Counted from the stretch's first letter, positions 11,991 to 24,720 are shown. The stretch is DNA of 64,000 bases from Torreya grandis (GCA_037957365.1 JARHVA010002371.1:1178001-1242000), one strand, 5' to 3'. Numbers and translations are program-made. The notes: generated from the letters alone by a model not told the origin.

Positions 11991-12564
11991 ATCCAAAATA
12001 CATTCACACATTTAGAAACCATGGTGGGACATACACCTTGAATATAACCTATTTCTCTTGTTAGAAGAGATTTTGTGACATATAGGTGTAATTGGACAAG
12101 AAATAAATTCTAGAATTGACCAAATCATCACATACAAGAAAATTATGACACTACCTTATAATTAGCGATATTGTAGTCATGCAATTATGTTTATCCATGT
12201 GGTATTATGATAAATATGATTTAATTGCTAATGGTATCTTTGTTTGGTAGGTTTTTAGTCCTTCACAATATCATAGATTTACAAATCATGGTATTACCCT
12301 AATAATAATGATATTGCCTCTTAAAGTTGTGGTTTTTCAAGGTCTCTAAGTTAGTGTAAAATAGTTGGTTTCATATTTATTTCTAACCTCTGTACAATTA
12401 TATTTACGTATTTTGTGTTGCAAGGTTGGAGATATCTTATATGTGCAGGAAAAACAAGAATGGTCTAAATCTTTGTATTTGACTACTAAGCTTTGATATA
12501 TCTACTCCAAGACTTGTGGTATTGACCTGCAAGTTGTAGTATTGTCATTAATAGTCATGACATT
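11991..12564 (+). other. Leader of the giant element, left part
   Basis: Non-coding. It contains recurring short blocks of the kind CATGGTATTAC and TGTGGTATTG. The leader is split at 12564 by the copia insertion and resumes at 17309. Confidence 0.5.
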
Positions 12565-13644
12565 TGTTAAGCATAGGATATACTGAGAGGGGGGGATGAA
12601 TCATTATATCATATATCTTATAAAACTTTCCCTTAGTCAAATTCCACTTAATCAAACATTCAAGATATGCAATAAAACTGAAACAATAAACACCACACAA
12701 CAGAGAGACACCGAATATAACATGGAAACCCAATGTGGGAAAAACCATAGAGAAAAATCTCAAGTATATGAATGAGAACCAACCCAAATAATATTCACAA
12801 GCACCAACTTGTAGGAGCACCAACCCCTTTGTTGAGCACCAACCCAACAACTATTCATAAGCACCAACCCATAGGAGCGCCAACCCCTTTGCTGAGCACC
12901 AACCCCTTTGCTAAGCACCAACCCATAGGAGCACCAACCCCTTTGTGTATACCACACACCTATCTCTCAATGTTGCTATCTCAACAAATGATAGTTCATT
13001 ACAACATCTCTTTCCCTTCTCACCTTTGCTCTTCTAAGCTAGATATAGCTAATACAAATCATATTCATCTCTCACAATGCTCTTCTAAGTTAGATATTAC
13101 AATATAAAATCAACCTCTCTCCCACACATTACAAATGGCTTCTCAAGCCTTTATTTATAACTTTCCAAATGACCTTTGGCCTTCCCCCTTTATGACCCTT
13201 CAATCCTCATGTAAAATGGTGCCAAACTTATATGACCTTTCATATCCTTGCCTTTGAAAATTCATGTGGTGACCCTTCATGAGAAAAAACATCCTTCCCT
13301 CTTTTGTCCTTATCTTGGTGACTTTTCGTATTCCTCAAAGTGTCCCTTCATGAGAAATTGTGCCCTTCCTCTTTTGTCTTCATTTGGTGACTCTTGGAAT
13401 TCTCCAAGATGACTCTTCATGGGGAAATGTGTCCCATCCTTCTTTTTTCTTTACCCCATGGCTCTTTGACTTCTCCATGGGCCCTTCTTTTGTCTCATAT
13501 GCAACCAAAAATATATTTGTTAATATTAAATAAATATTAACACATATTAGCCAAGATATATCTATTACAAACATTATTAAATGTAATGGGGCCTTTATCA
13601 CCAATAATGCTAGACCTTTGACATCAATGATAATATTTCCAACA
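12565..13644 (-). repeat. 3' LTR (element sense) of the copia derivative
   Basis: About 1080 bp, matching 16300-17308. It is longer because it holds more copies of an AGCACCAACCCCTTTG-type repeat at 12776-12950. Several chance ORFs on both strands come from this low-complexity part. Confidence 0.9.
12776..12950. repeat. LTR minisatellite, longer allele
   Basis: Units of about 17-30 bp built on GAGCACCAACCCCTTTGCT and CATAGGAGCACCAACCC, about eight imperfect copies of the CACCAAC core. The sister LTR (16505-16610) has about five. The difference accounts for most of the length difference between the LTRs. Confidence 0.85.
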
Positions 13645-13660
13645 ATCTCCCCCTTTGTCA
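13645..13660 (-). other. Polypurine tract of the copia derivative
   Basis: The minus strand reads GACAAAGGGGGAGAT immediately before TGTTGGAAAT, the LTR start in element sense. This is the usual plus-strand primer of plant copia elements. Confidence 0.85.
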
Positions 13661-13899
13661 TTGATGGCAACCTCAATCCTAAAACTACCATATCCTATCA
13701 CCTGCACATCCTATCATCTGAAAACATACAGTAACTCCCCCTTATTGTAGCAACTTGTACCTATTCCCTGTACCTATTTCTACACCTATACATGTACCTG
13801 TTATTCTCCTCCTTTGGCATCAATGGAAAAGGGCCTACTTGGAGCTAACACTTAGCTACCCCTCAACTGATACTAAACATCAGTGGCAAGAAGTAATAG

Positions 13900-14335
13900 A
13901 AATTACTCCCAACTCCTCTCATAGATCTTTGAATGTGTCCTAGGATCATGCCTTTGAGAAGATATCTGATAATACATACACATTGTTCCCTATCCTTTAA
14001 GCATCTACAATCAACTCATTTGAATCTTTTCTTCTAATCTCACAACCTTCTACATGAAACTTTAATGTGTATCATTGATCACATATTTTACTAACACTCT
14101 ATAGATTATGCTTAAGACCTTTTACATACAAAACATTCTTAGTCTTAGTTCTACCATAATCTAAACTCAAAGTACCTTTTTTGGCTATCCTGGTAGTGGT
14201 TATATCTCCAAACCTCACTGTGCCACCATTGATCTTATTTAGATTTATGAAATTGCTTTTATCTCCTATCATATGCCTCAAACATCTGCTATCAATGAAC
14301 CATGGCTAAGCTTCATTTATTACATGCAAAGCTAT
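13900..14335 (-). pseudogene. Copia protease and start of GAG-pre-integrase region
   Basis: Minus strand: WFIDSRCLRHMIGD at about 14260-14320 is the copia protease active-site block (family D-S-G-C-S/T-RHMTGD); the Gly is Arg, so it is dead. The open piece 14099-14281 continues NFINLNKINGGTVRFGD and NVLYVKGLKHNL, the standard end of the protease. A further stretch to about 13900 (YTLKFHVEGCEIRRKDSNEL) is the linker that normally leads into integrase, with stops. Beyond it, only about 250 bp remain before the polypurine tract, so the rest of pol is deleted. Confidence 0.88.
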
Positions 14336-14396
14336 CTGCACCAACATAAAATCTTCAGGTTGTTTCTTCTACCATGAACTTGTCTAAACCTTCTTT

Positions 14397-14462
14397 TTGA
14401 TGAATGGAGCTTTGAAACTCTGATCTTTCTTCTTTATGAATGGAGCTTTGAAACTCTAATCC
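14397..14462 (-). repeat. Short in-frame duplication in the copia gag tail
   Basis: About 33-36 bp is repeated in tandem (ATGAATGGAGCTTTGAAACT occurs at about 14400 and again near 14436). On the minus strand it gives two copies of a peptide ending SFKAPFIKK. It lies between the second zinc knuckle and the protease. Confidence 0.75.
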
Positions 14463-14469
14463 TTCTTAA

Positions 14470-16235
14470 CTGACTCGAACACACTTCTACAATACCGAGC
14501 TATGTGTCTGAAGTTATTTTACTTGTAGCATACTATGGTCTCTTCATCAAAGCTTGATAGAGGAGCAAAAGAGTTATGGCTTCTGCTTGACTCTACTTGA
14601 CTTTCCTTCTCCTTATTTCTGAAACTATTATCTCTTTTTCTACATTCTAATTTCTTGTGACCATATCCATTACAGTAAAAATAATAGCCATAAAAATAAG
14701 ACATGTTTGTATAGCTCTAACCTGATTGCCTTTTATAGATTTATTCCCTCTAGCCTTCTCTATTTGAAATGTCCTTTGTGTTCTTCACTTCCTCCCTTGT
14801 TGTTTCTTCTTTTGTAAGAGCTTCAACATGTCTCTTTTTCTTTTCAAATTTGATCCCTGTCTTATCTGAATTTTCCTTTTTACTTTCCAATATCTTATTC
14901 AACATGTTAGTGATATCCTCAAATTTTGAATCACTAACTACTTTTTCATTGACTGCTTTCTCAATATCTTCTTTTAAAGAGGTAATTTCAATAACATACC
15001 TTTCACATTCTTTTCTTGCTATTTCCAACTATGATGTTAGATATTCTTCATTCTTCTTGGCTTCTTCTAAGTGTGTTGTTAGATCATCAATAATTTCTTT
15101 TGACTCATTTTTATTTTACTCGATCTGGTGCTTTAATCTTCGATTCTTCTTCTCAACAGCTTTTAACTCTTCAAGGGCAAAAATGAGTTATCCTTCGATA
15201 TTCACTTTAGCTTCCTCTTCTTCTTCTTGATCATCTTCATATATGGCCATGAATAGAATCTCTTCTTCTTCTGAATCACTGACTCCACTATCTTTGACTG
15301 AGCTAGGATCCTTAGAATATAGGCTCTTTTTCTTGAATCCCTTCTTGGATTTATCTTCAAAATTCTTCTTGTATGTAGGCTTTTCTTCTTCATCATCATT
15401 ACTTTTATCTGAGAATCTAGTTGAAAAATGTCCAATATTTCCATAATTAAAAAATTTAAAAGGTAATTTTCCTTGATATTTACCTGTTCCCCTTTTTGGC
15501 TTGCGAATGAAAAGTGATCCATTGTCATCTTCATCATCAATAGAACTATCACTTGATTCTTGAATCTTAGCTTTCTCTTTTTTTGATGTCTTGTAATCCA
15601 CTTCTCTTTTTGAGGGTTTATCTTGTTCTGTCTGCATCTCATATGCCATGAGAATACCATGAAGCTCATCCATCTTTAGCTTGGATAAATTCTTCATCTC
15701 CTCGATTGCCGAAACCTTTGCATCATATCTCATTGGTAGATATCTCAAAACCTTTTGTACCACCGTTGAATCTTCCAATGTTTCTCCAAGACCTTGAATC
15801 TGATTTACGATTTGATCAACTTGAAAAAGATAACTTGTTATATCTTCTTCTTCTTCTTCCATCTTCAAACTTTCAAACTATCTTCTAAAAGTCTAAAGCT
15901 TAGCTTGCTAAACCTTTAAATCACCTTTGTAAATATTCTCCATTTTTACCCAAGTTTCATGAGAAGATTTACATTGCATAAATTTAACAAATTTGGATTC
16001 ACATAAACCACATAAAATAACATTTAAAGCTTTAGCATTACATTCACTTGCCTTCTTTTCTATTGGAGTAATTGCAGGTGTCTGTGGCTCTTCATATTCC
16101 TCCACCATTGCTTTCTATATGTCAAATCCAAGGGCCATTAAATAAGTCCTCATTTTTATGCTCTAAAAATCATAATTCATCTCATCAAACAAAGGTGCCT
16201 TATTTGTAGAAAATCCTTCACGTGATCCAGCCATC
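14470..16235 (-). pseudogene. Copia gag relic with two zinc knuckles
   Basis: Gag packages element RNA. The likely start is the ATG at 16233-16235 (minus), beginning MAGSR. Open pieces follow at 15908-16108 (PAITPIEKKASECNAKALN, ILCGLCESKFVKFMQCKS, HETWVKMENIYKGD: the UBN2/copia gag core), 15188-15868 (LGETLEDSTVVQKVLRYLP, KMDELHGILMAYEMQTE, then acidic and lysine-rich linker), and 14750-15028. Two CCHC-like knuckles are decayed: YYFYCNGYGHKKLEC near 14680 (first Cys lost) and CYK-stop-NNFRHIARYC near 14500. The pieces are split by single stops and are otherwise well preserved. Confidence 0.87.
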
Positions 16236-16282
16236 GTGCTTTCTCGATCTACCTTCAAGCTATTAAACTTTTTAAAAAGGAA

Positions 16283-16297
16283 CCTACTCTGATACCA
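16283..16297 (-). other. Primer-binding site of the copia derivative
   Basis: The minus strand reads TGGTATCAGAGTAGG from 16297 downward, complementary to initiator-tRNA-Met. It starts 2 bp inside the LTR end at 16300. Confidence 0.9.
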
Positions 16298-16299
16298 AT

Positions 16300-17308
16300 T
16301 ATTAAGCATGGGATATAATGAAAGGGGGGGTGAATTAGTATTTCATAGATCTTATAAAACTTTCCCTTAATCAAATTCCACTTAATCAAACATTCAAGCT
16401 ATGCAATAAAATTGAAACAATAAACACCACACAAGAGAGAGATACCAGATATAATGTGGAAATCCAATGTGGTAAAAACCATGAAGAATAATCTCAAGTA
16501 TATGAATGAGCACCAACCCAAACAATATTCGCAAGCACCAACTTGCAGGATCACCAACCCCTTTGCTAAGCACCAACCCAACAACTATTTGTGAGCACCA
16601 ACCCCTTTGTGTATACCACACAACTATCTCTCAATGTTGCTATCTCAACAAATGATAGTTCATTACAACATCTCTTTCCTCTCTCACCTTTGCTCTTCTA
16701 AGATAGATATAACAAATACAAATCATATTCATTTTTCACAATGTTCTTCTAAGCTAGATATTACAATATCAAATCAACCTCTCTCCCACACATTACAAAT
16801 GGCTTCTCAAGCCTTTATTATAGCTTTCCAAATGACCTTTGGCCTTCCCCCTTTGTGACCCTTCAATCCTCATGGAAAATGGTGCCAAACTTGTATGACC
16901 CTTCATATCCTTGCCTTTGAAAAGTCATGTGGTGACCCTTCATGAGCAAAAATGTCCTTCCCTCTTTTGTCCTTATCTTGGTAACTTTTTGTATTCCTCA
17001 AAGTGTCCCTTCATGAGAAATTGTGCCCTTCCTCTTTTGTCTTCATTTGGTGACTCTTGGAATTTTCCAAGATGATTTTTCATGGAAAAATGCATCCCAT
17101 CCTTCTTTTATCTTTACCCCATGGCTCTTTGACTTTTTCATGGGCCCATTTTTTTGTCTCATATGCAACCAAAAATATATTCGTTAATATTAAATAAATA
17201 TTAACACACATTAACCAAGATATATCTATTACAAACATCATTAAATGCAATGGGGCCTTTATCACCAATAATGCTAGACCTTTGACATCAATGACAATAT
17301 TTCCAACA
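16300..17308 (-). repeat. 5' LTR (element sense) of the copia derivative
   Basis: About 1009 bp, matching 12565-13644. The last base pair of the LTR (element sense) reads TA for CA after one substitution. It carries the shorter minisatellite allele. Confidence 0.9.
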
Positions 17309-19026
17309 AAATTATGATTTATTTCAATGGGGTCTTGTCTTGGTATCTTTAAACTAAGGTTTTAATACATAGATATAGACTAATATGCCATAGTCCTTAG
17401 GCATTTACATTTTCTAAACATCTAGACTAGCTTGCATTTTTAGTCTAAATTATAAATTTTAAAGTTTTATACTTTTTTTCAATATCACCATTATCATAGT
17501 AATGATATTAAATAAAATGTCATGGTATTACATAATGACTTGTAGTTTTATAGGAACTATTTGGCTGACTATCATGGTCAACTATATAGGGCAATATCAT
17601 AACTTGAAATTAGTAATTTTGTTGAATAATTATGGTATTATAGTTTCTATTTGAAATATTATGTTGAATTGACTACACATTCATGGTTTTGTAGGGAAGT
17701 AGTAGTTTTACCTTAGATCAGACTACTAACCCTTTTCGTGTAGGACCTGCCAAGATAAAGGCACCAAATTTGATTATCCTAACCCTTGTGTTTATAGGAG
17801 GAGTTCCCAAAGTTTATAATTTTGTCTTTGTTCTTGTATATATCTTATCTTATGGTTTGATTGTTTTTTTCATTTTATTCATATAGGTAATTAATCAATA
17901 AAATTAATTGTGCTTATTTTTTAGCCCATTAAGTCTAGGATAATGCATGGCATGGAATTCATCCCCATGCATGGGCTTAGTCACTAGGGGTTGGTGTCAT
18001 AGATTTCATTACCATACATTTGACCAAACTCTATGTTCTAATAGAGTATAAATACCAGGGACAACTATCTCTAAGCTAAGTGGTTGACCCTTTACAAGTC
18101 ATCCATAAAAGAGAAGAGTTAATTCTCTAATCTAAGCATTAAATAGTACCCTATACAAACTTGGGCCCCACTATACCTAGCATATATTAGGGACTCCCTT
18201 AGAAACCTTTATGTAAACCTAGCTTAGGACCCATCAGCCATAACAAGTATTCTTTTTCTAGAGTCAAGATCAGCTCCTAAGTAGTCATCAAGTAAAAATG
18301 GGGTTGATAGGGTTTGGTCAATTCTATAATGGGCCATTAGCCTACAACCTCACCTATGAGTCCATTAAATGGTATGAACATCAAGTTACACACCCATTCA
18401 ATTGACTAAATTAGGATTTGTCATTGAGTGTGTTATTTGTGTGTCATGCTTAATCCTATGTTATTTGTGAACCAAGTCAACCAATCCCATTTTTTGTTAT
18501 AAAACACCTAGACACCCTTACGATAAATCCCATTCTAAAATCACACCAAAACATCCATTCCATATTCTCCATTCACCTCTTTAGATATAACATTATTATT
18601 GAAATCAAATCTTTGTGGCCACTTATCCATTTCAATCTTCATCATCACCCTTTTGACCAAGCATTATCAATGTTTACAACCTTGACAAGTTTTTAGTAAC
18701 ACCCATCACTTCTTTATAATTACCTCTTCATACTTAACACCCATCCAATCATCATTTTGATAGTGTGAAAGGCACTTAATCATTTCATCTCCTTGGTCTC
18801 TTTTCTAAATTAAACCCTTGTAAGGTTTTGGCTTTGATAATCCTTGGTCATTTTAGTCTTTACATCCTTCTAAATCCAATAACAACACATATCCAACCCA
18901 TTTTCCTTGACCACTATTAGTTTTGATTTCTAGACACAATTAATATTCAAATTCACCTCCTCTTTCATCACCTTATATTAAAAACAAAATCTAATCAATT
19001 TTATTACATCACCCTCATCATCCATC
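17309..19026 (+). other. Leader of the giant element, right part
   Basis: No reading frame is recognisable. Blocks such as CATGGTATTAC and ATTATGGTATTATAG at 17480-17650 echo those at 12150-12560 and 32250-32420. The later part (18500-19026) is rich in CAT/ATC triplets. It leads directly into the Gag start at 19027. Confidence 0.5.
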
Positions 19027-20760
19027 ATGCCAATGCAAACTTGTGCCCAAAATCTTAGAATGGGATAAGTATCCAACCAAGAAAATGACTTCTTAGGGAG
19101 CCTAGGTGACCGAAACTAAAATCATGATGATATGCACAATGACATACACACTCTCAGAGAAAAAGATTGATTTACAAATGACTTTTTCCATAGAGATAAA
19201 ATTAGAATACAATTCAATTAGTATACATATGAAAAATGTGACCAAATATTAGCTCAAGTCATTAGAATGTGGGGCAAACTACTTCCTAGTTTTGATCATA
19301 ATATGTTAAAACACTTAATCCACCCATCTACTCAGCCTCATACTCCCCATCATCATACCCATACCAATCAAACACATGAATAAGAAAATATTGTGGACCA
19401 TAAATAAGATCTTGAAGACTAATAGTAATAATAGCCTCATCGAGGATAATAGGAGACAAACCACCTTAGAGGATCTTTTGGATCAGATCACACAACAAAT
19501 CAATTCATAAGCCTCCCAATTTTTCACACAAAATCAAAAACCATCCTCTATAAAACAATGTCCATAACTCTAATAGATCACACACAAGTCATGACCAAAA
19601 TTCTAATCCACTTGTAGATCCATCATTTACCCAAGAATGGAAAATAATGAAAAAAAATTATAATAGATTGACCCTCGTACACAAGTGATGAAATAAAAAT
19701 ATGAAGATTTTTTATCCTCTCCTTTAGATATGAGTATTTTGCAAATCCCTTTTCCACATCATTTTGAGGTACCAAAATTTAAAAAATATAGAGGGAAAGG
19801 AGATATTTGTGATCATGTTCAATAGTTTTATGTAGCATGCCATGAGGTTGCATATGATGATGCTTATCTCCTAAGACTTTTCCCAAAGAGTCTCATAGGA
19901 CCAGCATTAGAATGGTTTATGCATTTGCCAAAGAGGTCTATATCTAATTTTAGAGAATTGATTAAATAATTTGTGAGACATTTCTCATTCAATATAGAAC
20001 ATGATGTTTCCATCCTAGACCTGTACAATATTAAGCAAAGGAATAGGGAATGTTTGGACTCCTTGCAATGCTAGAGAAGTTTAGCAAGGTACTTCTGATA
20101 TATAGTTTCAGAAAAAGAGCTAGCCAAAATATTAGTTGATAACCTCAATGCAGAATTAAAATATCAATTGAAACTACAATGTGCCAAATCCTTTGATGAG
20201 ATTATTGAAAAGGGGATCCAAATTGAGAAATCTCTTATTGAAAAGGGAACAATTAAATTATACACCCAAAATGAGAAAAATCATAATCAAGACAAATCCT
20301 TTTTAGGTAAATAAAAAATCTTCAATAAGAATAAAAATGTTGTGGGAGATAGAGTTATAAATTCAAAACAACATGTTCAAGCAGTACAAAAGAGAACTCC
20401 CATAGATTAGCAAAATGTCTCCTCCATTAGAGCGTCATGGGGAAAACCAAAACCCCAAATAAGAAAATGGCCTCTTACCAATCTTAGAGTGCCCATTGAA
20501 GTGGTCCTCCAATAATTGATATCTACAAACATGAATACTCTCACTAAGATCTGACCTTTGGATGATAACAAGCCTCAACCTGATTGGTATCATGAGGATG
20601 AATCCTACCAATATTATAGATTCAAAGGTCATGACATTGAAAAATGTATGTAATTAAAATGCAGTTTTTAGGATCTCATTGAAAATGGAGACAATTAAGT
20701 GGAGGGGGAAAACACTCCTAAATAATATAAAAATCAGCAACTTAGTATTTATCAAGATCT
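19027..20760 (+). pseudogene. Gag relic of the giant Tat-type element
   Basis: I place the start at ATG 19027 because the same frame then reads PSFDHNMLKHLI and a His/Thr/Pro-rich linker. The gag core is at about 19740-20280: IPFPHHFEVPKFKKYRGKGD, YVACHEVAYDDAYLLRLFP, GPALEWFMHLPKRS, and LQCAKSFDEIIEKGIQIEKSL. A CCHC-like motif with HEDESYQYYRFKGHDIEKC lies at about 20588-20646; the first Cys positions read Tyr. It matches the minus-strand gag at 7395-8640 block for block. Stops break it at several points (for example in the FRELIKQF region). Confidence 0.85.
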
Positions 20761-21269
20761 TTTACCCAAGCATGTTCAACGACAAGGAAAACCACCTAGA
20801 GACCAGGGTTAAGCATCCACTTCTAATCATATAGACTACCATGCCATCATATATCACTATGTCAATGCCATCAACTAGCTCACTCTACCACCATCCATCT
20901 TATTAAAGACCAACTGGGCCATAGTTGATTGTGTAGTGACTATATGATGTAGCAAAATTATAGTTCCTAGGGCACTATCCAAGGATCCATCTACATCAAC
21001 ATCTGAAAAAGTTAATATATCTAAGGAAGTCTCTATATCTTTTGAGAAGCCTTATGATATAATCCAACAACTTGATAAAACTTTAATCAAATCTCACTCA
21101 TGGACCTTCTTACAACATCATCTATACATTAGGAGATCCTTAATTGGGTTTTGAATTATCTAAAAGTCTCTTGAGATATTGACACTAGCCAGTTCCAATC
21201 CTTGGTGGGTTATTTGTCTCTTTCAAAGCAAATACCAAGACGTGCCCCTAATTGGTCCACACATAATTA

Positions 21270-21840
21270 CCCATTGTTCATATAAATTTCCATCTCTAAC
21301 CACCACATCCCTTAGGTACTCATAAATGGAGGGTCTGCATTGAATTTGTGTAATCTATATTTCCTAAATAAGTTAAGGTATTCTCAAACATCACTAGGGC
21401 CTAATCTAATTATGATCAATGATTATGATGATAATGAAAGGCCATCTACAAGCACCATTTATCTTTCTATTGTTATGGGACCCATTATTCATCAAACCTT
21501 AATTCACATTGTGGATTTTGATTTGCCATACAATCTATTCCTAGACCACTCATGGATCTAAGAGATGCAAGCAACCCCTTTCACTCTCTATCAGTGTTTG
21601 AAATTCCCTCATTATGGGATGGGAGTTATAATCCTTGGGGAAATTGAGCATTTTTTTAGCTACCAAATCAGCCAATCTCAACCCACATGTTATTGTCCTA
21701 GCACAAATAATTCTACTCCTAATCCAATAGCTCACAAATATTTACACCTTGATGATCTAGATCCTTCTTCTAATCTATCACTAGATGTCACCCACCTTAA
21801 AATCACATCCACAAGATAAGGGGAATATGAATATAAAACC
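21270..21840 (+). pseudogene. Protease relic of the giant Tat-type element
   Basis: Active-site block LINGGSALNLCNLYFLNKL at about 21322-21378. The family has D-G/T-GSALN, so the catalytic Asp is Asn here. It continues with MINDYDDNERPSTS, MGPIIHQTLIHIVDFDLPYN, LDHSWI, a stop, and PFTLYQCLKFPHYGMG to about 21620. Motif order equals that of the minus-strand protease at 6131-6790. Confidence 0.85.
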
Positions 21841-22690
21841 TTTTGTGTAGGAGATTTACCTCTCTCCCCACATAGCTACGAGTCCCCAATTATGAGGAAG
21901 GATAATCCTATCATCTATAAATTTGGACCTATGACCTTTTCTAGTAAGGTTTTATTATCAAAAGAGAACTTTGATGAGCTTGATGACTCATGGATTATTC
22001 AGAAAAATGAGGCCCTTAAATTTTATAGACAAAAGTACCCCAAATTTAGAAAATGTTGAAAAATATGCATTATCAAGAAAAAGACTAGGGAGACATGAAC
22101 AAGGCAGGCTTGAGCCTATAGAGGTTTAAGATTGTCTATAATATATTGGTCTATGGTATAAACCTCTTGACACTGACCTAAATAATATCAGTTTGGATGC
22201 TACTTCGATCCCTAAAGAGTCTTTTTCTGATGAAGAAATTGATATAGGACCCATTTATAGTCTTTATGAAGATCTTGATGCCACTAACCTTTTCCACAAA
22301 ACCACCATCTCCATCATTAATTTATCCCTTCACTACCCTTCCTTATAGACTAGGATCAACAATGTGAGCCATCCTTTGACATGTTCCAAAGTGATGAGGC
22401 CATCCTAGAATATGTGGGACCATGAGACTTTATACTTTCCAAAGATCATAAAAAGGGATTCTTTATTAATCTTAATTAGTCAGTGTGTTTTGTGGAACAA
22501 TAAACATCATTTAATCAAATTGAAGAAGAGGAATATGAAGAGTATGAGCCCCCTCAAAATTTGAAATATTTTCCACCTGTTATAGATGATCAAAATTTCC
22601 TATAGAAGTAGACAAAGAGATCCTAGAAGACTTTTCTTTGGATATATAGGATCTACCATTGACTCCAACCTATCTTTAGGATCGATCCCC
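21841..22690 (+). other. Protease-RT spacer of the giant element
   Basis: Decayed coding linker. Readable bits include EYEYKTFCVGDLPLSPHS and DELDDSWI, resembling the acidic spacer between protease and RT in this branch. No domain boundary can be fixed. Confidence 0.5.
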
Positions 22691-23612
22691 CTCCCTCATT
22701 GAGGAGGTGGTTGAATTCAACATTGGAATAAAGTAAAATCCTAAAATTATTAAATTGAGGGAAACTCTTACACTTGAAGAATGCTAAATCATTATTGAGC
22801 TACTCAAGGAGTTTATAGATATCTTTACATGATGTTATTTAGACATGCCAAGACGTGATCCCTCCTTGGTTGTGCATCATTTATTTTTACATCCTAATGC
22901 TAATCCAATCAAGCAAAAATTGTGTAAGATGCACCCTAAAGTAGTTTTACTAATTAAGGATGAATTACAAAAATTTATGGAAGCAGGCTTTATCCAACCT
23001 ATTAATTACTTTGATAGGATATCGAACATTATGCCTATGGCTAAGCCACAAGGTGGGATTAAGATCTATACTAACTTTTAGGACATTAACAAAGCATGTC
23101 CTAAAGATGAATTCCCCCTACCAAACATAGATATGATCGTGGATTCTACTACATGGTCTGAAATGTTATCCCTCATGTATGGTTTTTTAGGATATAACCA
23201 AATCAAAATTACACTTGAGGATCAACATAAGACAACCTTTATTACTCCATGGGTAACTATTTTCTATCAAATAATTCCCTTTGGTATTAAGAATTCAAGT
23301 GCTACTTATCAACAGGCAATGATTGTCATCTTCCATGACATGATGTATGACATTATTGAAGATTATGTTGATGGCGTTTTGGGGGAGTCAAGATGTTGAT
23401 CTGAACATTATGTGGTTTTAAAAAGAATATTTGAGTGGTTATATGAATATAATGTTAGATTGAATCCAAATGAAAGTGTGTTTGGCATTACCTTAGGTAA
23501 ACTATTAAGGTTCATTTTATCTAGGAGAGGCATTGAAGTGGATCCAATAAAAGTTGAATCCATTATGGAAATTAATCCTCCTCATAATTTGAAGCAACTT
23601 AGTAGTCTTTAG
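22690..23612 (+). pseudogene. Reverse transcriptase relic of the giant Tat-type element
   Basis: Three nearly contiguous open pieces (22845-23081, 23133-23399, 23412-23612) give RT: VVHHLFLHPNANPIKQKLCK, then KPQGGIKIYTNF, INKACPKDEFPLPNID, GYNQIKITLEDQHKTTFITP, IPFGIKNSSATYQQAM, and the catalytic block at about 23358-23385, which reads DYVDGVL. The family has YVDDIL, so the second catalytic Asp is Gly. The later part, RLNPNESVFGITLGKLL and SRRGIEVDPIKV, is the thumb. Stops between the pieces are single TAG or TGA codons. Confidence 0.92.
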
Positions 23613-23639
23613 GTTAAGTTATAGGACATTTAGTAGTTC

Positions 23640-23837
23640 ATTTCTCAAATAGTAGATAAGTTCCAACCCTTCACACATTTTGAATAAGGGGACCTACTTT
23701 AATTGGAACTCTGATTACTAACAGGCCTTTGACAATCTTAAACAATATTTGGAAAATCCTCTTATGTTATCACCACTAGTCATGGGAAGGCTTCTGCTCA
23801 CACACACACATGTATATATATGCATATACACATATAC

Positions 23838-23883
<46 letters not shown>

Positions 23884-23905
23884 GTATGTATATATGTGTG
23901 TGTGT

Positions 23906-23936
<31 letters not shown>

Positions 23937-23972
23937 TACATACATACATACATATACATACATATAAACACA

Positions 23973-24015
<43 letters not shown>

Positions 24016-24055
24016 ATATATATATACATATACATATTCATATACATATATACAT

Positions 24056-24090
<35 letters not shown>

Positions 24091-24305
24091 CACACACACA
24101 CACACATACATATTTACATATATATATATACATATACACACACACACAAATATGTGTGTGTGTGTGTGTGCATGTATATATATGTATGTATATATATATG
24201 TATGTATATATATATATATGTATATATGTATATATACATATATATACATATATATATACATATACATACATACATATATATATATACACACACATATACA
24301 TATAC

Positions 24306-24338
<33 letters not shown>

Positions 24339-24365
24339 TAGATACATACATATACATACATATAG

Positions 24366-24397
<32 letters not shown>

Positions 24398-24543
24398 ATA
24401 TACATAAATGTGTATATATATAGATATATATGTGTATATATGTATATATATACATATATATATATACACATAAATGTGTATATATAGATAAATATGTGTA
24501 TATATGTATATATATATACATATACATATACATATTCATATAC

Positions 24544-24577
<34 letters not shown>

Positions 24578-24689
24578 GTATGTATATATATATATATGTA
24601 TGTATATATATATATATGTATGTATATATATATATATATATGTATGTATATATATATGTATGTATGTATATATATAGATATGTATATAG

Positions 24690-24720
<31 letters not shown>

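Larger units (their letters stand above)
12565..17308 (-). mobile_element. Ty1/copia deletion derivative, minus strand
   Basis: Long direct repeats (12565-13644 and 16300-17308) enclose only 2.65 kb. In minus orientation the order is LTR, primer-binding site (16297 downward), gag, two zinc knuckles, protease, start of the GAG-pre-integrase region, polypurine tract, LTR. Integrase, RT and RNase H are absent, so the copy could only have moved with proteins from a relative, or lost them after insertion. The LTR ends are TGTTGGAAAT ... TTAACA in element sense. Flanks ACATT (12560-12564) and AAATT (17309-17313) are a 5-bp target duplication with one mismatch. Confidence 0.9.

Noticed and set aside
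12776..12950. Regularly spaced short repeats that could be taken for a CRISPR-like array
   Set aside because: Units are imperfect, spacers are part of the repeat, and the array lies inside an LTR of a plant element.
12772..13107. A 111-codon frame with NPxxIHKHQPIGAPTPLLS repeats, at first sight a repeat protein
   Set aside because: It is the LTR minisatellite read in one frame; the sister LTR and the opposite strand give similar chance frames.
14769..15230. A 153-codon plus-strand frame rich in Ser and Phe
   Set aside because: It is the complement of the acidic, lysine-rich part of the minus-strand copia Gag, which has clear family motifs.
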